Source: Ichthyophonus hoferi (Eukaryota > Opisthokonta > Ichthyosporea > Ichthyophonida > Ichthyophonidae). Taken from it: a DNA stretch of 64,000 nt. This document shows positions 38,989 through 53,000 of this stretch, piece by piece; position 1 is the stretch's first letter, and the number at the start of each line of letters is the position of its first letter. Where the stretch lies: the NCBI GenBank assembly GCA_002751075.1, contig NAOQ01000077.1:65979-129978 (forward strand). Direction: 5' to 3'. Under the pieces are notes generated by a model. The model was given only the letters and a program-made list of their open reading frames with translations. It was not told the origin of the DNA and searched no databases. Position numbers and translations under genes: made by a program.

Positions 38989-41900
38989 TTACACAGTAGT
39001 TCCAATATTTAAGATAGACTTTAGCCTACACCCTACAAATCCCCACTGACAAACTTCACTACACCAAGGATTAAAGGTCCTGTCAGACTCTCTCCCACAA
39101 TATTGACACTTAACAAATCCTACCCTTTCCCCCTTCTTACATGCTGTCTTTTCCATTGATCTTGTTTTCTTTTTGATAGTTTTCTTAAGTAGGTCTACAC
39201 CATTATCCTGTTGATGTTTCCCATTCACCTCCTCTTGTATATTACTAACCTTTGCATGTTTATCATGCTTTCCACGCATATCTTTTTGTTTCATTTTGTT
39301 TTTCTCTACCTTAGGAGGATAATATAGGGGACACTCTATATTATCCTCTGGCATTATCATTGCCAATGGACTCATATCACTAGCTTCAGCTCCCTGCTTA
39401 CCTGTAGTAGCCTGTTTTTGTTCCTGTTTCTTTTGCTGTTGCTCTATTCTCTTTAATGTTACACTCTCCTCCCCACCTCCCATCCCTTCCCTATCCTCTA
39501 TAGTCTCTTTCTTCTCTTCTATACTCTCTGTAACCTTAATCTTTTTCCTTCCTCCCTCCACCATTTCTACTATAGACCGTTTCTTATGCATAAGCTTTAA
39601 GCCATGAACAAACTTGGCAGTGTTTTTCTTACTCCTTTTACCAGCCTTCTTCCAGTAAACACTTAGTTAACTTATCAGGAATATCATCTTCATCCTGTGA
39701 CCAACATAACCCCCNNNNNNNNNNNNNNNNNNNNNNNNNNNNNNNNNNNNNNNNNNNNNNNNNNNNNNNNNNNNNNNNNNNNNNNNNNNNNNNNNNNNNN
39801 NNNNNNNNNNNNNNNNNNNNNNNNNNNNNNNNNNNNNNNNNNNNNNNNNNNNNNNNNNNNNNNNNNNNNNNNNNNNNNNNNNNNNNNNNNNNNNNNNNNN
39901 NNNNNNNNNNNNNNNNNNNNNNNNNNNNNNNNNNNNNNNNNNNNNNNNNNNNNNNNNNNNNNNNNNNNNNNNNNNNNNNNNNNNNNNNNNNNNNNNNNNN
40001 NNNNNNNNNNNNNNNNNNNNNNNNNNNNNNNNNNNNNNNNNNNNNNNNNNNNNNNNNNNNNNNNNNNNNNNNNNNNNNNNNNACTATAGACCGTTTCTTA
40101 TGCATAAGCTTTAAGCCATGAACAAACTTGGCAGTGTTTTTCTTACTCCTTTTACCAGCCTTCTTCCAGTAAACACTTAGTAACTTATCAGGAATATCAT
40201 CTTCATCCTGTGACCAACATAACCCTTTCTCCCCAGCTTCCTCATGCCATTCTACATAATATTTTATATTATTTTCACCACGTTTAGCTGTAGAGGGCTG
40301 TAAGAGCAGGAATAAAAAAAGAAGGAGGAAAGGAGTAAAGAAAATAAAGAGAGAGAGGTAGGAAGGGAGAAAGAAAAAAATAAATAAATAAATAAATAGA
40401 GAAAAAGAAAAAAAGAGAGGGAGAAAAGAAAGAAAGAAAGAAAGAAAAAAATAAATAGAGAGAGATAGAGAGAGTGAAAATATATATGGAGGAAAGAATA
40501 AAAATATCAGATACTATAATGAATGTGTTGTATCAAGTGGATACAGCAACAGCTGAAATAAACATAAACAACAGTATTATAAAACTATATATACACTGGC
40601 AATATAATCAATCCATTTGCTCAGAGAATAACTGCATAAGGGTATTTAGTGGAAAAGGTGGTTGTATCCTAGCAGTCCAGTGTATAAACTGCTTTAATAT
40701 CTTACAATCATTTCTTTCCTTCCAATCCGATATGGTCCCCCACATCCATTTCCAATCAAATCGGTATGACAGTGCATTTCAATTTGTGCTATATTTTAAA
40801 CATACCATGCATTCACAATTATGACAAAGGGGCTCTAAGACAATAGCACAGGGCTATACTCTACTATAAATGCATTGCAGAATTGTGGAAAAAAACATAC
40901 ATAATAGAGTAAAATCATGTCTATATATTATCTCTCTTGTTACATTGCCTGAGAGTTGATTCTCTTGATAAAAAAATTCCTTTTTCTATATATATATATA
41001 CCTTTTGTCTTTTATTTGCTATTGTCTTTGTTACTATGTCTATCACTTGTGCATACTCCGTTGCTTTTCCTCTATCCTACCTGTATACACTCTAATACTA
41101 AATGAACTATGTATAATACATATAATATAGACAATATATATAGCACATATAATAACTATCATACCATATAACATACAATATATAGAATATATATAATACA
41201 TAGAACACATACTATATATCATACCATATGACCCAGAATTGATTTCAAGACTTTCCTCTCCTCTACCTCCTGCAATATTTTATAGTATATATAATAGAGC
41301 GTGTTTGTATGGGTGGATATGCTTTTAAGTATATTTTGACATGTATATATAAAATATATAAGCCAATGAACATTAGTATATATGTGTGTTAAATTATATA
41401 GATATCATACAAAGGACATCCTAAATTACATTTATACATATACTACTACATCTACTAAACAGCCATATACCCATATACATATATTACTAGACATATACTA
41501 CTATACCTATATATATATATACTACTACACCCATATATATGCAGTGCTATATCTATATACATACATTACCATGCATACACTACTACATCTACATACATAC
41601 CCTGCCATCCATACAACATAACCTTATACTAACCATACAAACTTTCTGTAAATCCTCTGACAAGTACTCCTTTGGCTCTAGTGTATTATCTGATTCTGGA
41701 TAGTTCTTCCATTTTATCATAAACATCCACCGTTTCTCTTCAGGCTGTATATATATAGCAATAACATAGAGATTAGATAGTTTATAGTGTATGTAATTTT
41801 ATAAACATAACAACATAACACTCTTATTGTATAGTATTATGACTAATATACAAACAATACCATGTATAGCAGTAGATCATAGGTACCATATATTTGATAA

Positions 41901-43185
41901 CTTATCTGTCAGCAGGTATAGTTATTGTTATGTGCATGTTTTTTTTTGTTTGCATTAGGAGATATACTCATACCCATGATAAGGAGGATAATGATAGTGT
42001 ATGCTTATAGATATATATATATATATATATTGGTCTGTATAAGTCAATAGCCCAACCATTGTCCTATAGCCGTAGTTGTAGTTATATGCCAGTTAACTAT
42101 AAGAAGTGGAAGTATAAAATAATGCCTGCCAGCATGTATAAGACAAGTCCGGTAATGCCTTATATAATAGATATAAACTGGGAATACCCTATATAAGATA
42201 TGTACTGGTGCTACAAAATATATATAATGTATGTACTGGTATTACACTTACCGACCACATCCTATATCTAATCGCCTCCACCTCATACTCATCCTCCTCA
42301 ATATCCTCATTGGTACTCTCAGCCAAGGGCACTCTGTAATGATTGGATGAAGAGAACCAGTCAGAACCCATATATAAGAGAGGATAATTAGAATAATGTG
42401 TAAACAAAGTCTGATTGGTCAAGAATAATAATATTTAATAATGTGTTTAGGATATATATATCTGTGTGATAGAAATATGGGAAACTAACTGATCTACTAC
42501 CAATGATATAGTATGGTTAAAGGTAATATTCAAGCCATAATAATATGGCATGGTTAAGGTAATATTAAAGCAATGATGATATGGTATGGTTCAAGGTAAT
42601 GTTAAAGCAATAATGAGACAATATAGTTAAAGATAGTTTAAAGCAATAATAATATAATATGGTTAGAGGTAATATTAAAACAATAATAATGCGCCTAAGC
42701 TAATTGCTGTGAAACAAATCCATATAGCCATACAACCGCTAAGAAAGAGATTGTCTTTGTAATGTTTCGGAGAGAGAAACTACATTAATAAATAAAAAAT
42801 AAAGAACTTAAATAACTAATAATATATAAGGAAAGAGTTTAAATAGCCAATGAGAAAGAACGTGATTGAAAGATAGGGGTGGAATAGAACAGAGAAAATG
42901 CTATTAGAAGCTGGAATGTTTCTGTGTATGTCTCTTATGACTTCATGTATAAGTAGTTAAAGGCAATTGTTTGAACAGGTATGTGTCTCAATAATGAGAA
43001 GATAGTAGCAAGGAGAAAGGCAAATTCTTAAGGAAGGTAAGGAGGACCCATAACTTCTAGTTAACAACAGAGCAGAGAAGAAGCAGGTAATAACAATATT
43101 AAAAGGGTATAACATTATATGTATCATAATAGTAATATATAATTCCTACATACCTTTCTTTTTTCGGTTTATTTTTCTCCCCCAT
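38989..43185 (-). CDS. Tandem chromodomain protein with C-terminal zinc-binding motif; gene interrupted by a probably false gap
   Basis: Likely nuclear histone-mark reader. Exons on the minus strand: 43185-43154, 42333-42252, 41744-41643, then 40297 leftward through the gap to the stop at 38989. Residues ~27-70 form a chromodomain: DEYEVEAIRYRMW, then FMIKWKNYPESDNTLEP. Cage residues Tyr, Trp and Tyr are present, but the usual Trp of NTWEP is Leu. A second, shorter chromodomain-like segment follows (IKYYVEWHEE, then DDIPDKLLSVYWKK). The rest is Lys/Glu/Gln-rich and ends in a CQYCGRES...CSEVC motif that may bind zinc. Identical sequence flanks the N run, so exon 4 probably reads straight through, giving about 336 residues. 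Acceptor TTACAG at 40298 is preferred for its pyrimidine tract. I know no exact orthologue. Head-to-head with SLC30A1. Confidence 0.82.
39569..40227. other. 368-base assembly gap bounded by duplicated sequence
   Basis: Ns occupy 39715-40082. The ~146 bases left of the gap (39569-39714) recur to its right (40083-40227), differing by one extra T in the left copy and a mismatch at the edge. This looks like two overlapping contigs placed side by side, not a real duplication. Confidence 0.8.
40308..40480. repeat. Polypurine (GA-rich) tract in an intron of the chromodomain gene
   Basis: Almost all A/G on the plus strand with GAAA, AAAT and GAGA motifs; pyrimidine-rich on the coding strand. Directly upstream of the exon 4 acceptor. 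Confidence 0.8.
40481..41642. other. Remainder of chromodomain gene intron 3
   Basis: AT-rich intron sequence with ATATATA-type runs around 41100-41230 and 41490-41610. A 116-codon plus frame at 40474-40824 has no recognisable domain and is not called. Confidence 0.5.
42505..42690. repeat. Five-copy ~36-base tandem repeat in intron 1 of the chromodomain gene
   Basis: Units of the form TATGGTTAAAGGTAATATTA then AAGCAATAATGAT begin near 42511, 42548, 42584, 42620 and 42656. The copies are diverged. Confidence 0.8.
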
Positions 43186-44152
43186 TTCGTTCTGACAACA
43201 AAACGTATGGTTTATTGGCAGTGTTATTGCTGGTACTGTGACCAGATATATTTAACATGAATTACATCAATACATCAATACTATCTATCTTTTATATATT
43301 TCTTGTATTTTTATAGTAAGGTAATATGTATATGAGGGCGTAGATCATATATAGCGTATATAGATAAATAGATAGATATATTTGTATATATTATACTCTA
43401 TGTTTTGACGTTATTATAACCATAACTGTTTATCGTTTGCTTGTGTGAACCTCGTAAATTATTTTAAGGTGCCATCATTAGCATAAATTGATATAGCATA
43501 AATTGATATAATTGGCTATATTAAACTATATAAGCGAAACAAAAATTACGTGAAAAAGTAATATATTAGTATATCTTTGTATATTTATAAATATATCCTT
43601 TTTTATAAATTCATATGTAATGTTAAATTTTTTATGTAAATTTATGAATATATATGAATATATGAATGTAGAAACACATATAGTTTAACATTAGCTCATC
43701 CAATGAAGTTTTATGTTTATTATCTATAATATAAGCCACTTACTACTCGTATAAACATTTTTGAAAACCCATATAAAGTAATAATACTAATTAACCATTG
43801 CTGAATAAATATAACCAATAATATATCAAGATCTTGAAACCATGCTATATGTCCCAATAATATCTCTAAATTATATAGAAACCAATAGAAACCATCCATA
43901 ACTATTGATAAAAACCAACAAATCATTACAATCATACTAAATAACCTAGAGATTATATTATGCTGTCTTGTAGTTTATTGTAGTCCAGCATTTAGTGTCT
44001 TGTTTGTGTAGTGTGAATTATCACCCTACTACCCCTTTAACTCTCTTGTAATTTTCCTTTACCCACTAGTATTATATATTTATATTAGGTATGACTTATT
44101 ATATTATAGACTCTCTTTTGATATTGTAGGTCTCTTTTTTTTTTTCACAACT
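43186..44152. promoter_or_regulatory. Divergent region between the chromodomain gene and SLC30A1
   Basis: About 970 bases between outward-facing starts. Very AT-rich. A pyrimidine run lies just before the SLC30A1 ATG, which also fits a 5'UTR intron acceptor (TATTGTAG at 44122-44129). Confidence 0.4.
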
Positions 44153-47100
44153 ATGGTGGAGGTAAGCCTTCCAATAGGCTCATCTCAAGGGATCGGTCCG
44201 GACAAGAGGTCGGTGGTAGAGGAGACAGCCCAAATGGAACAACCTGTATGGTAGGTTGTCATGTTATCTTTAGCATTTATATCCTAGTTACATCATATTT
44301 TATGCCAAGGTTAACCACAAAATAATTGTATCTAGAAAAAAACAGAAAAGTAATAAATGAATATAATCAGAATAAAATATTACTATAACAATAAAAGAAA
44401 CGAAAGGTTGTTTAAAGACATGCATTATACTTTGCGATATTTTATTTTGTCACATGTTTTATAGTTTAACCCTTTCCTATTCCTCCCTACCTTCCCTCTT
44501 TTCAACTGCTTCTCTTATGTACTTATGTATGAAGCCCATCCAACTTACGCATACAACCTGCACAAACATACACATACATACCAGGTATAAAGACCGTAAG
44601 GTTGTGAAGCTAGCGGTGTTTGCAGTCTTAGTAGCCATTTTTGCCGCTACGGAGTTAATATGTGGCGTGGCTCTTAATAGTTTAGTATTACTGGCTGACT
44701 CTCTTCATGTCTGCTCAGATTTAGTATCCCTGTTCATTGGCATGGCGGCCACCAGGGTATGTTACTATATTCTGTTGCATTGTGTTGTAGTGTAATGGAA
44801 TGTATTGTCTTGTGTTGTATTATATTGTACTCTGGTGTATTCTATTGTATTATTATTTTTTGTGTTGTTGTGTATTATAGTATATGATAGTATATTAGAT
44901 TTTATTATTTGATTTTATATTATATTATATTATATTATGCTATTTTATATTATAGTACGCCATATATTAGATTTTATGTGTTTATCATACTCTCTTTATG
45001 CAGCTATATATACCTTCTTGCGATATATATTTCCTAATGTTCCACTTTACCTATTTGTCGTGGTTGTATTATATCGTAGTAGTGGTAGTGATTAATAATA
45101 ATAGGAGAAAAATGGAGGGAGATGAAATGAATATCTCATTATGTAGGATTACGACAATACTACTGCATACATACATTACCTAATAATTTATGATATAATG
45201 TATGTATTATAATGTGGTTGCTATGGTAAGCAGGCTGGTTGCTGTGGGATATATCTAAACCAATGATATACTGACACATACATGTAGATGGCGGGCCGTA
45301 AGAGGAATCATAGGTTCACCTTTGGCATGGTAAGATTAATCAATCATAATTATCTGTTATAATTTAAATGTGCGGATGCCATATTATCATGTATAATACA
45401 TACTATGATACTATTCTACTTTATCCTATCATACTATGATAAGGTTGGAGAGGAAGTATATATTCTCTACGCATGACTCTGTCTTATCTTCGTTTAGCCA
45501 TTACTCTCTTACACCCAACAGGAAGTCCTTGTATATCATTATATACACATATATATACATACATACATGAATACACCATGCCTAGATGGAAACATATACC
45601 TGTGTAGGTGTGTGTATAATCTATAATTAGACGTATATATCATACAGACATACTATCATACCTACCATCATATATATATATATATCCGTATATATCCTCT
45701 GTACCCATGCAAACACTACTATTATAAATTTTATAACTATTATAGTATATGTGGTAATTAAATTTTAAGATTAAAAGGCGATTATAGAATATCCACTATA
45801 CCTTTCCATTAAGGTCTTTTTTATACTGTATAGTAATCTATTCATAATGATTTGTATTACTTTATTAATAGGTAATATATATGTTTCCTGATCTTTGTAT
45901 CTCCGGTTAGATAGCCCAGTATAGATTTAATTTACTCATTATGGAAACCAATCAGAAACCTAGTACCTTAATTAGTTATAGAGACAGTCACTATCTGAGA
46001 TCATTAAGGTCAGGAGATATCCAATAATACCAAATTTTAGTTTTCCTGGAAATCTTTGTACAGTTAACTAATAATTAACTCAATCTACAAAGTATCCAAT
46101 GGCCTTCTAAGGTATACCAACATAGCTTAATTAAAACATGGCCTAATTAATAACCAATCAAGATCAAAGTCAAACTTATAAAAAAAATATTATAGTATAA
46201 TATGATTGGTATATTGGAGCATATAATCTAGTCATGTGGATCTTAGATATTGTGAACACCTGAATATTGAAGCTAATATGCTCATTGTTTTGGATTTCTA
46301 CTGGTTGAGTAATTTGCCAATCATGAAAGAAGTCCTGGAACTGTATTTAAGACAAATATTTATTTACAAAATTGCTGGTCTGCATTATGCGATAGTTCGA
46401 AATCAATGAACTTGGAGATATATATGTAAAATATTGCTACTTATACACATATGCAACATAGGCAAAGCAACTATATACATAGTTATCTAGGCAATTAATG
46501 CTAGGTTCTGACGTCTTCTATATGTAAGATGCTATATTTCGAAAGTATAAAGAAGCTTATTTCTTTATATTAAGAAGGTAGATACTTACAAACCAAGCTA
46601 CTATAATATAGTACTCAGAGAATATTATTGGCATATAGCAGACTATGTCTCTATAAACGGGCCTCTGTATACTAATTAATGATAGATTGTTGGACTGAAT
46701 GAACCATTTATTAAGTCGGCTAATAGCTCCACCCAAACTAATTACTAATTACGATCTCCTAGGCACGATTTGAGACGTTAGGTGCTCTAATTAATGCAAT
46801 CGCACTTGTAGCGATCGCATTCCTTATGCTATTAGAGGCTCTAGAACATCTAGTAGATCAATCTGGTATGCCTGTTCCTCTCCTCTCTTTTTCTCTTTCT
46901 TTTTCTCTCTCTCCTTCTCTTTATATTATAGACTATCTTTGGTTTAGTATAACCCATCCAAAGCACTTCTCTAGTCTCTTTCTCTACATTCTGTACTGCT
47001 TGCTTCATTTGTTTTATTTTTTCTCCCTCTTTCTTTCTCTTCCTCCCTCTCCATTTTCCTCTCCCTCTCCCTCTCCCTCTTCCTCGCTCTGTCTCTCTCA

Positions 47101-50039
47101 CCCACCCACACTAACATTTCTTCTCCCTCCTCTTATCAGAACTGAAAGACCCTAAATCAGTGGTGATTGTAGGCTGTTTTGGTATAGCTATGAATATATT
47201 TGGAATATTCTTCTTCGGTACGTGTACATGGTTTTACTATCAGGCACAATATGAATGTGTATAACCACGCCTATGCATATGTATATGTGTATGTGTGTTT
47301 ATTATTGTGCTTAATTTATATAATTGGCATTTATTTATGATTAGATAATATAATTAAGTCTTGTGATATGATTCAGTGGTTAGTATAAATGGATATTGCC
47401 TGGGGTGCAGTTTGCCGTTTTTTGTGTATATGGTATTAGAAGTATGTACAACGAGTAAAACATGTACTATCATACTATCATATCATCGTATATACTATCT
47501 TACCCTTCTTTACTCACTCTTTCTCTCTTTTTCTCTCCCTCCCTCTCTCCCTCTCCCCCTCTCTTTCTCCCACCCTTCCTTCCTCTATTCTTTCATCTTT
47601 GCCTCTACCTCTCTACGCGTAGGCAACGATCATGGCCACAGCCATGGTGTGAGCCAGTTATGTCCTTGTCTGCCTCGTCTGTTCAATCGCTCTCCAGAGC
47701 CTCTTGATAATCAGATCCGCCGTCCTACAGGATATTTTTCTGTGGTATGCTTTCTTTCTCTATCTTTTTTTTCTTTCTCTCTTGTGACTATCTCGTACGA
47801 CACTAAAACCTGTATGTGAATCCTTACTTAGTGTGAGAAATATAGTCGTATAACATATAGTGTGAATGTATGTGACTATATGCTGTTGCATTAAAGCCTG
47901 TATATGTACTCCTTACTTAGTATAAAAAAATCTTAAAAATCTAAAAAATTTACATCTAGTACAAATGACTATATTGGTGTATGGTACGATGGTACGATAA
48001 AATGAATTCCTCTTATGGGATCTATTTTATTTCAAATGACAATTGGACCACCACCTCTCTATTTAAAACTTAGCGTATATATCTACTAATGCATTGTTGG
48101 GTGTATTGTTTTAGTATGGCCTTTCCTGCTCTTTCATTGGGGGCTGGAAGCTAATATAATATAATGTGAGACCATAGGATATAGGATAATATAATGAGGT
48201 AGAATCTTATATTATATTTTATTATATTAGATTACAATATATAATAATATAATGTAATTTGATATAATCTAATATGAGATGGCATAATATCTTATATTAT
48301 AGGTCATGTATTGATTTATAATAGATTATATATTATATATTATATATGCATACTTCATTTTCTTCAAATATAGTGTCATTGTTTATTGGTCGTTCCACGT
48401 ATCTATACCCATTCCCTCAAGTCGCATACTAGTTTGTGCGTTTCTCTTCCATCCAACCCTCCTATCAGACCAATTGCGCATGGGTAATCAGTATTGATTG
48501 GGTAGGTAGTATTAACATTTACATATAACCAATGGGTATTTAGGATTCTCTTGGCGACGAGGAGAATAGTTCCGAAGCGCAATATGACGTAGAGGAGAGG
48601 GAGACAGGTAAGGGCGTGGGTGTATGTTTTTAAAACGTACTATTTTTAGCTTGTTATAAAAGGCAGATTAAGAAAGCCTTGATGGCAATGTTAGAGCAAA
48701 CTCAACAATAAATATGTATATCTGCTTCACACATATATAGCAAATTATTTAATAATAAAGTGTCTCTATTAAAATAGGAAATGTATTTCATATGTATATG
48801 CATATTTTATGTATATATTAATTGACATGGATATATATATATATGTGTGTATCAATACATACATACATGTAGATATACGTAGATAAGATATCCCGGTAAA
48901 CTTAACAGCCTAACCCACACATTTATCACACTCCCTTTCCAGAACGAACTATCCCTAATGATGATGGCGGAAATGATGGGCTGATTAATCGTATGTTTGA
49001 TTATATACAGCATAATCATAACTCTGATATGAATGGGAGTATTTTGACGGAGGATACCCATACGAATGTAGACCAGTATTCACTGGAGGAGTGTCAGGTA
49101 GATAGGAATGCTCATCACAATCACGATCACTATAACAATTCCGATATCGATCTTAGAACCAATCATAACCACGATCACCATCACAATCACGACTCCGATA
49201 TTGATCCCAAGTTCAATCATAATCATAATCACCATCACCATCACCATCATAACCATGAAGATGAAAATATGTTTGTAATCTACGTTCATATTCTTGGTGA
49301 CTTTTTAAGTTCCAGTGGTGTAGTACTAAGTGGTAGGTCATTCTATTATGTTTTAATGTATTATGATTTGTTAATATATTTTTTCTTATCCTTTATATAT
49401 ATATATCTATGTATTTGCTTTCTATTCGTACCATATATGTTGGTATAATGATATATTTATAAATTTTTATTTTTATTTAATCGTGCCCACTAATTGGAGG
49501 GATTTTTGAAGCATTATCTCTTAATTATCTGTGCTAACTAGAATACTCAACTACCAATCTCATCTCCCATCCAATATATTTATACTCTAATTTTTTAAAA
49601 ATATTTTTTCATTCGCTATTTCTAGCCAATAAAAGGTTTTTGTGTTGTGATTACATCATTTAATGATTGATGTTATGTTTTATGTTGCGAGGGATAGTTA
49701 TTAACAGCATATAAGGAGAGAAGGATGGGATAGAATAGAGATGTGCAAGTCCTAATAGGGCAATGTATGTGTATTGTATTAATGTTTGATTATATTCTGT
49801 TTGATTATATTATATTATAGTATGGTATAGTATATTCTGTTCTATTATATTATGTTATAGTAGTATAGTATACGATATCTATGCCTATATCCATATCCCA
49901 GTCGTCTCATGATCACTAACTATTTATGGACTAACTTTCTCTCATCGACATCTTAAATTTACCTATTAAACTTGTTACTGCATTTTATAATCGTACTCTG
50001 ATTCTCTCTATTTATTTTTCTATTCATTTTCCCTCTTTC

Positions 50040-50072
<33 letters not shown>

Positions 50073-53000
50073 TATAAGTATATCATGTGTTTCATAGTAA
50101 TATAACTTATCTATATACATTATACATATATTATGCATACGCTTGTACATACATACACACCAATAATCTAACCCCATTGTCCTCCCTACAGGGATTCTAA
50201 ACATGACAATTCAAGAAAATCATCGCTATCTTGTAGACCCTCTCATTACGTACTACCCCTACTCCTTCCTCTCTTCCTCTCCCTCATTACCTCACTGCCC
50301 TATCCTTTGTCTAACTTTGTGTTATAGGTTTTATATTACACTTTGATTGGGTTTATTTTCTATATCTATATGGGTATTGGTCTGACCTATATGTTTGTAT
50401 AGCTATTGGTTGAAATGTTAATATGATAGGGCGGTGGTTACTTGTGTTTATTACTTCTAGTGTATGAATGTATATATGCCACTTAAGCTAATATCCTATA
50501 TGCATATCTATGTATATGCATTTATCTAAACGTTGTTCCTTACTAAATTATGTCTCGTCTTATGTTGGTGCTATTTGTTTCTGAACTGTCATCTATATCT
50601 CTATGATATCTACCTTATTTAATTTACTCGGTTGTACAGTGTTTATTATTCCCTATGTACATACTTATATACACTCTTTACTGTATTTATACAATTATTG
50701 TCGTGTATGACATACACACTCCTATTTGTGCGCACATATATACATATTATTCATATACGGACATACTATCATAGGTACATGCATACACACGCACACAGAC
50801 ACATGTGTTATCTCTCTTCTTTTCATCTACTATGTTAATTGAAGTAGGAAAAAAAATCTAGCATTTAAATTTGCCACAAAAAAATATTAAAGACATATAC
50901 AACAAAATTGTAGGATTTTTTATGATTAATAATCTAACTGCGTCAAAATTGGTAAGAAAGTTTGTTGTTACATGTGTTTGTTGTCGCCATATGTGCTGTA
51001 CACCATCTTACCTTTTCCCGCCTCATCTCCACCCACCTTCTCTCCCACAGGGCAACTGTTGCTATGATGTTTGTCACGGCAGCTATGCCTGTTGTCCTTC
51101 GTACCAGCCGTCAACTCATGCAGATAGTACCTTCCCACGTAGATCTTTACTCATTGGCTGCTACCTTAAAGACCCTACCAATCGTATCTTACCACCAACT
51201 CCGTATATGGTATATGTTTATATATTGTCAGTGTTTCATATGTGGTTTCTATTTCTTTTTAGTATTATAAGTTTTGTTATGTTCACAGTCATTCTTGCTT
51301 TGTATGTATATTATTGCTTCTCTGCGTACTGTTCTCTTTCTAAATCTATAGCTATATATATATATATATATATCCCTTTATCTCGCCTTTGTTATATTAA
51401 TAATGTCCATTTCAGCCTGTGTACCTATTATCACATTGTGTGTATTATAGTTATTATAATTATTATCTTACTGTTTTGTAGTTAGTATATTACTGTGTTA
51501 GAATTATTATCTCACTTTGTTGTAGTTATTATCTCACTCATTATGGATGGCGGTCACAATAACAAGCTGCGGATTAAATAGACACAAAGGAACTTTATAT
51601 TCGATATAACTGCATAAACAACAAGAAGCAAATTCTATCAGACAGAACCATTTTATATTTTCTAAACATAACATAATATATATATAGATTGCTTGATAAT
51701 ATAACTATCAATTATTTCTTTAAACAAAGGTTATTAATATCCTAGTATTAAGTAATAAATTTAAACTAACTGTTTTTCATCTATGTGGAATATGTAGCTG
51801 TATTCGGCACTTAATACTACAGTATATAGAATAGAAATATGATATAATATAATATAATACTATACTATACAATACTATAAAACATATTACTATACTAACA
51901 CTAACACATGTAATGTGTTTACAGGCAGCTGGTTGGTCCTCATGTGATTGGAACCGTTCATATTACCTTGGATTCGCACGTGGATGTAGATAGTATAGTC
52001 TCCCTTATTTTTTTATTTTTTTTTCGTTTTCTCTCTTGTTTTTTTCTCCTTCTTTTTCTTTAATCTCTCTTTCTGTCTCTGCTTCTTCCTGTTTCTCTCT
52101 TTCTTTCTCTCTTGTTCTTTTTTACACTTTTCTTTTATCGAATGATATCCCACTCATTACCATGTCTTCTCAACTACACCCATATTTGTGTTCTCTACCT
52201 CCTGGTTGACCCTTTTTATATCTACATACCTCTACCTATCCCTCCATCTTTCTCTATCTTCACATGCTGCTCTAAGTTTCTATACCATATCTCTCTTGTG
52301 GTGTGCTGGTGAGATGATAGTAATCACTGGGTATATAATAGTGCTTTCTATTTAATAGATAGAGAGGAATATGTTGTTAGAGTAGATACCCAACCGAAAG
52401 ATGGAGGGAGAGGGAGAGAAGAAAGAAAGAAAAGGAAAAAGGTTTTAGAAAGAAAAGATAACTGTGAAGTAAGGATTAAAAGACAACGAAAGAAATAAAA
52501 CAGAAGAAAAATGATAGCATAAGAAATGGAAAATAAAGAATAAAGAAAGAAAGAGAAAGAGAGAAAACTATTAACTTGTGGTTAAAATAATGAACAAAAC
52601 AAGATGAAATAGCCATGATATATTCCTTCCTTCTCCCTCCTTATACTAAGCACTAATATAGAGACCAACAGCTATGACTAAAACAATTCAAGCGGTAGAG
52701 GATGCATTCCATGCCCATGGTATCCAATCAGTGACAGTGCAAGCTGCTATCACAAGTGTACGGGGATCCGCCACTACTAGTGTAGGTATCTTGATCTATA
52801 GTCAATAGTCAACCAGCATTATATGTATATATATATATATCATACAATAATATACCCTCATGACGTATTTCTACTGGGTCCTTATCATCATTCTCTTCTC
52901 CGCTAACGTGTAGTAGAACCTTACTCCTGTACTGCTAGTATTGCCCTATCTAAACATATGCTGTTTGCAAGCTCATCTTAGCCCCTTTTTCCTATTTAGT

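Noticed and set aside
46850-47155. Arg/Lys/Glu-rich minus and Ser/Leu-rich plus frames
   Set aside because: Both are translations of the polypyrimidine tract.
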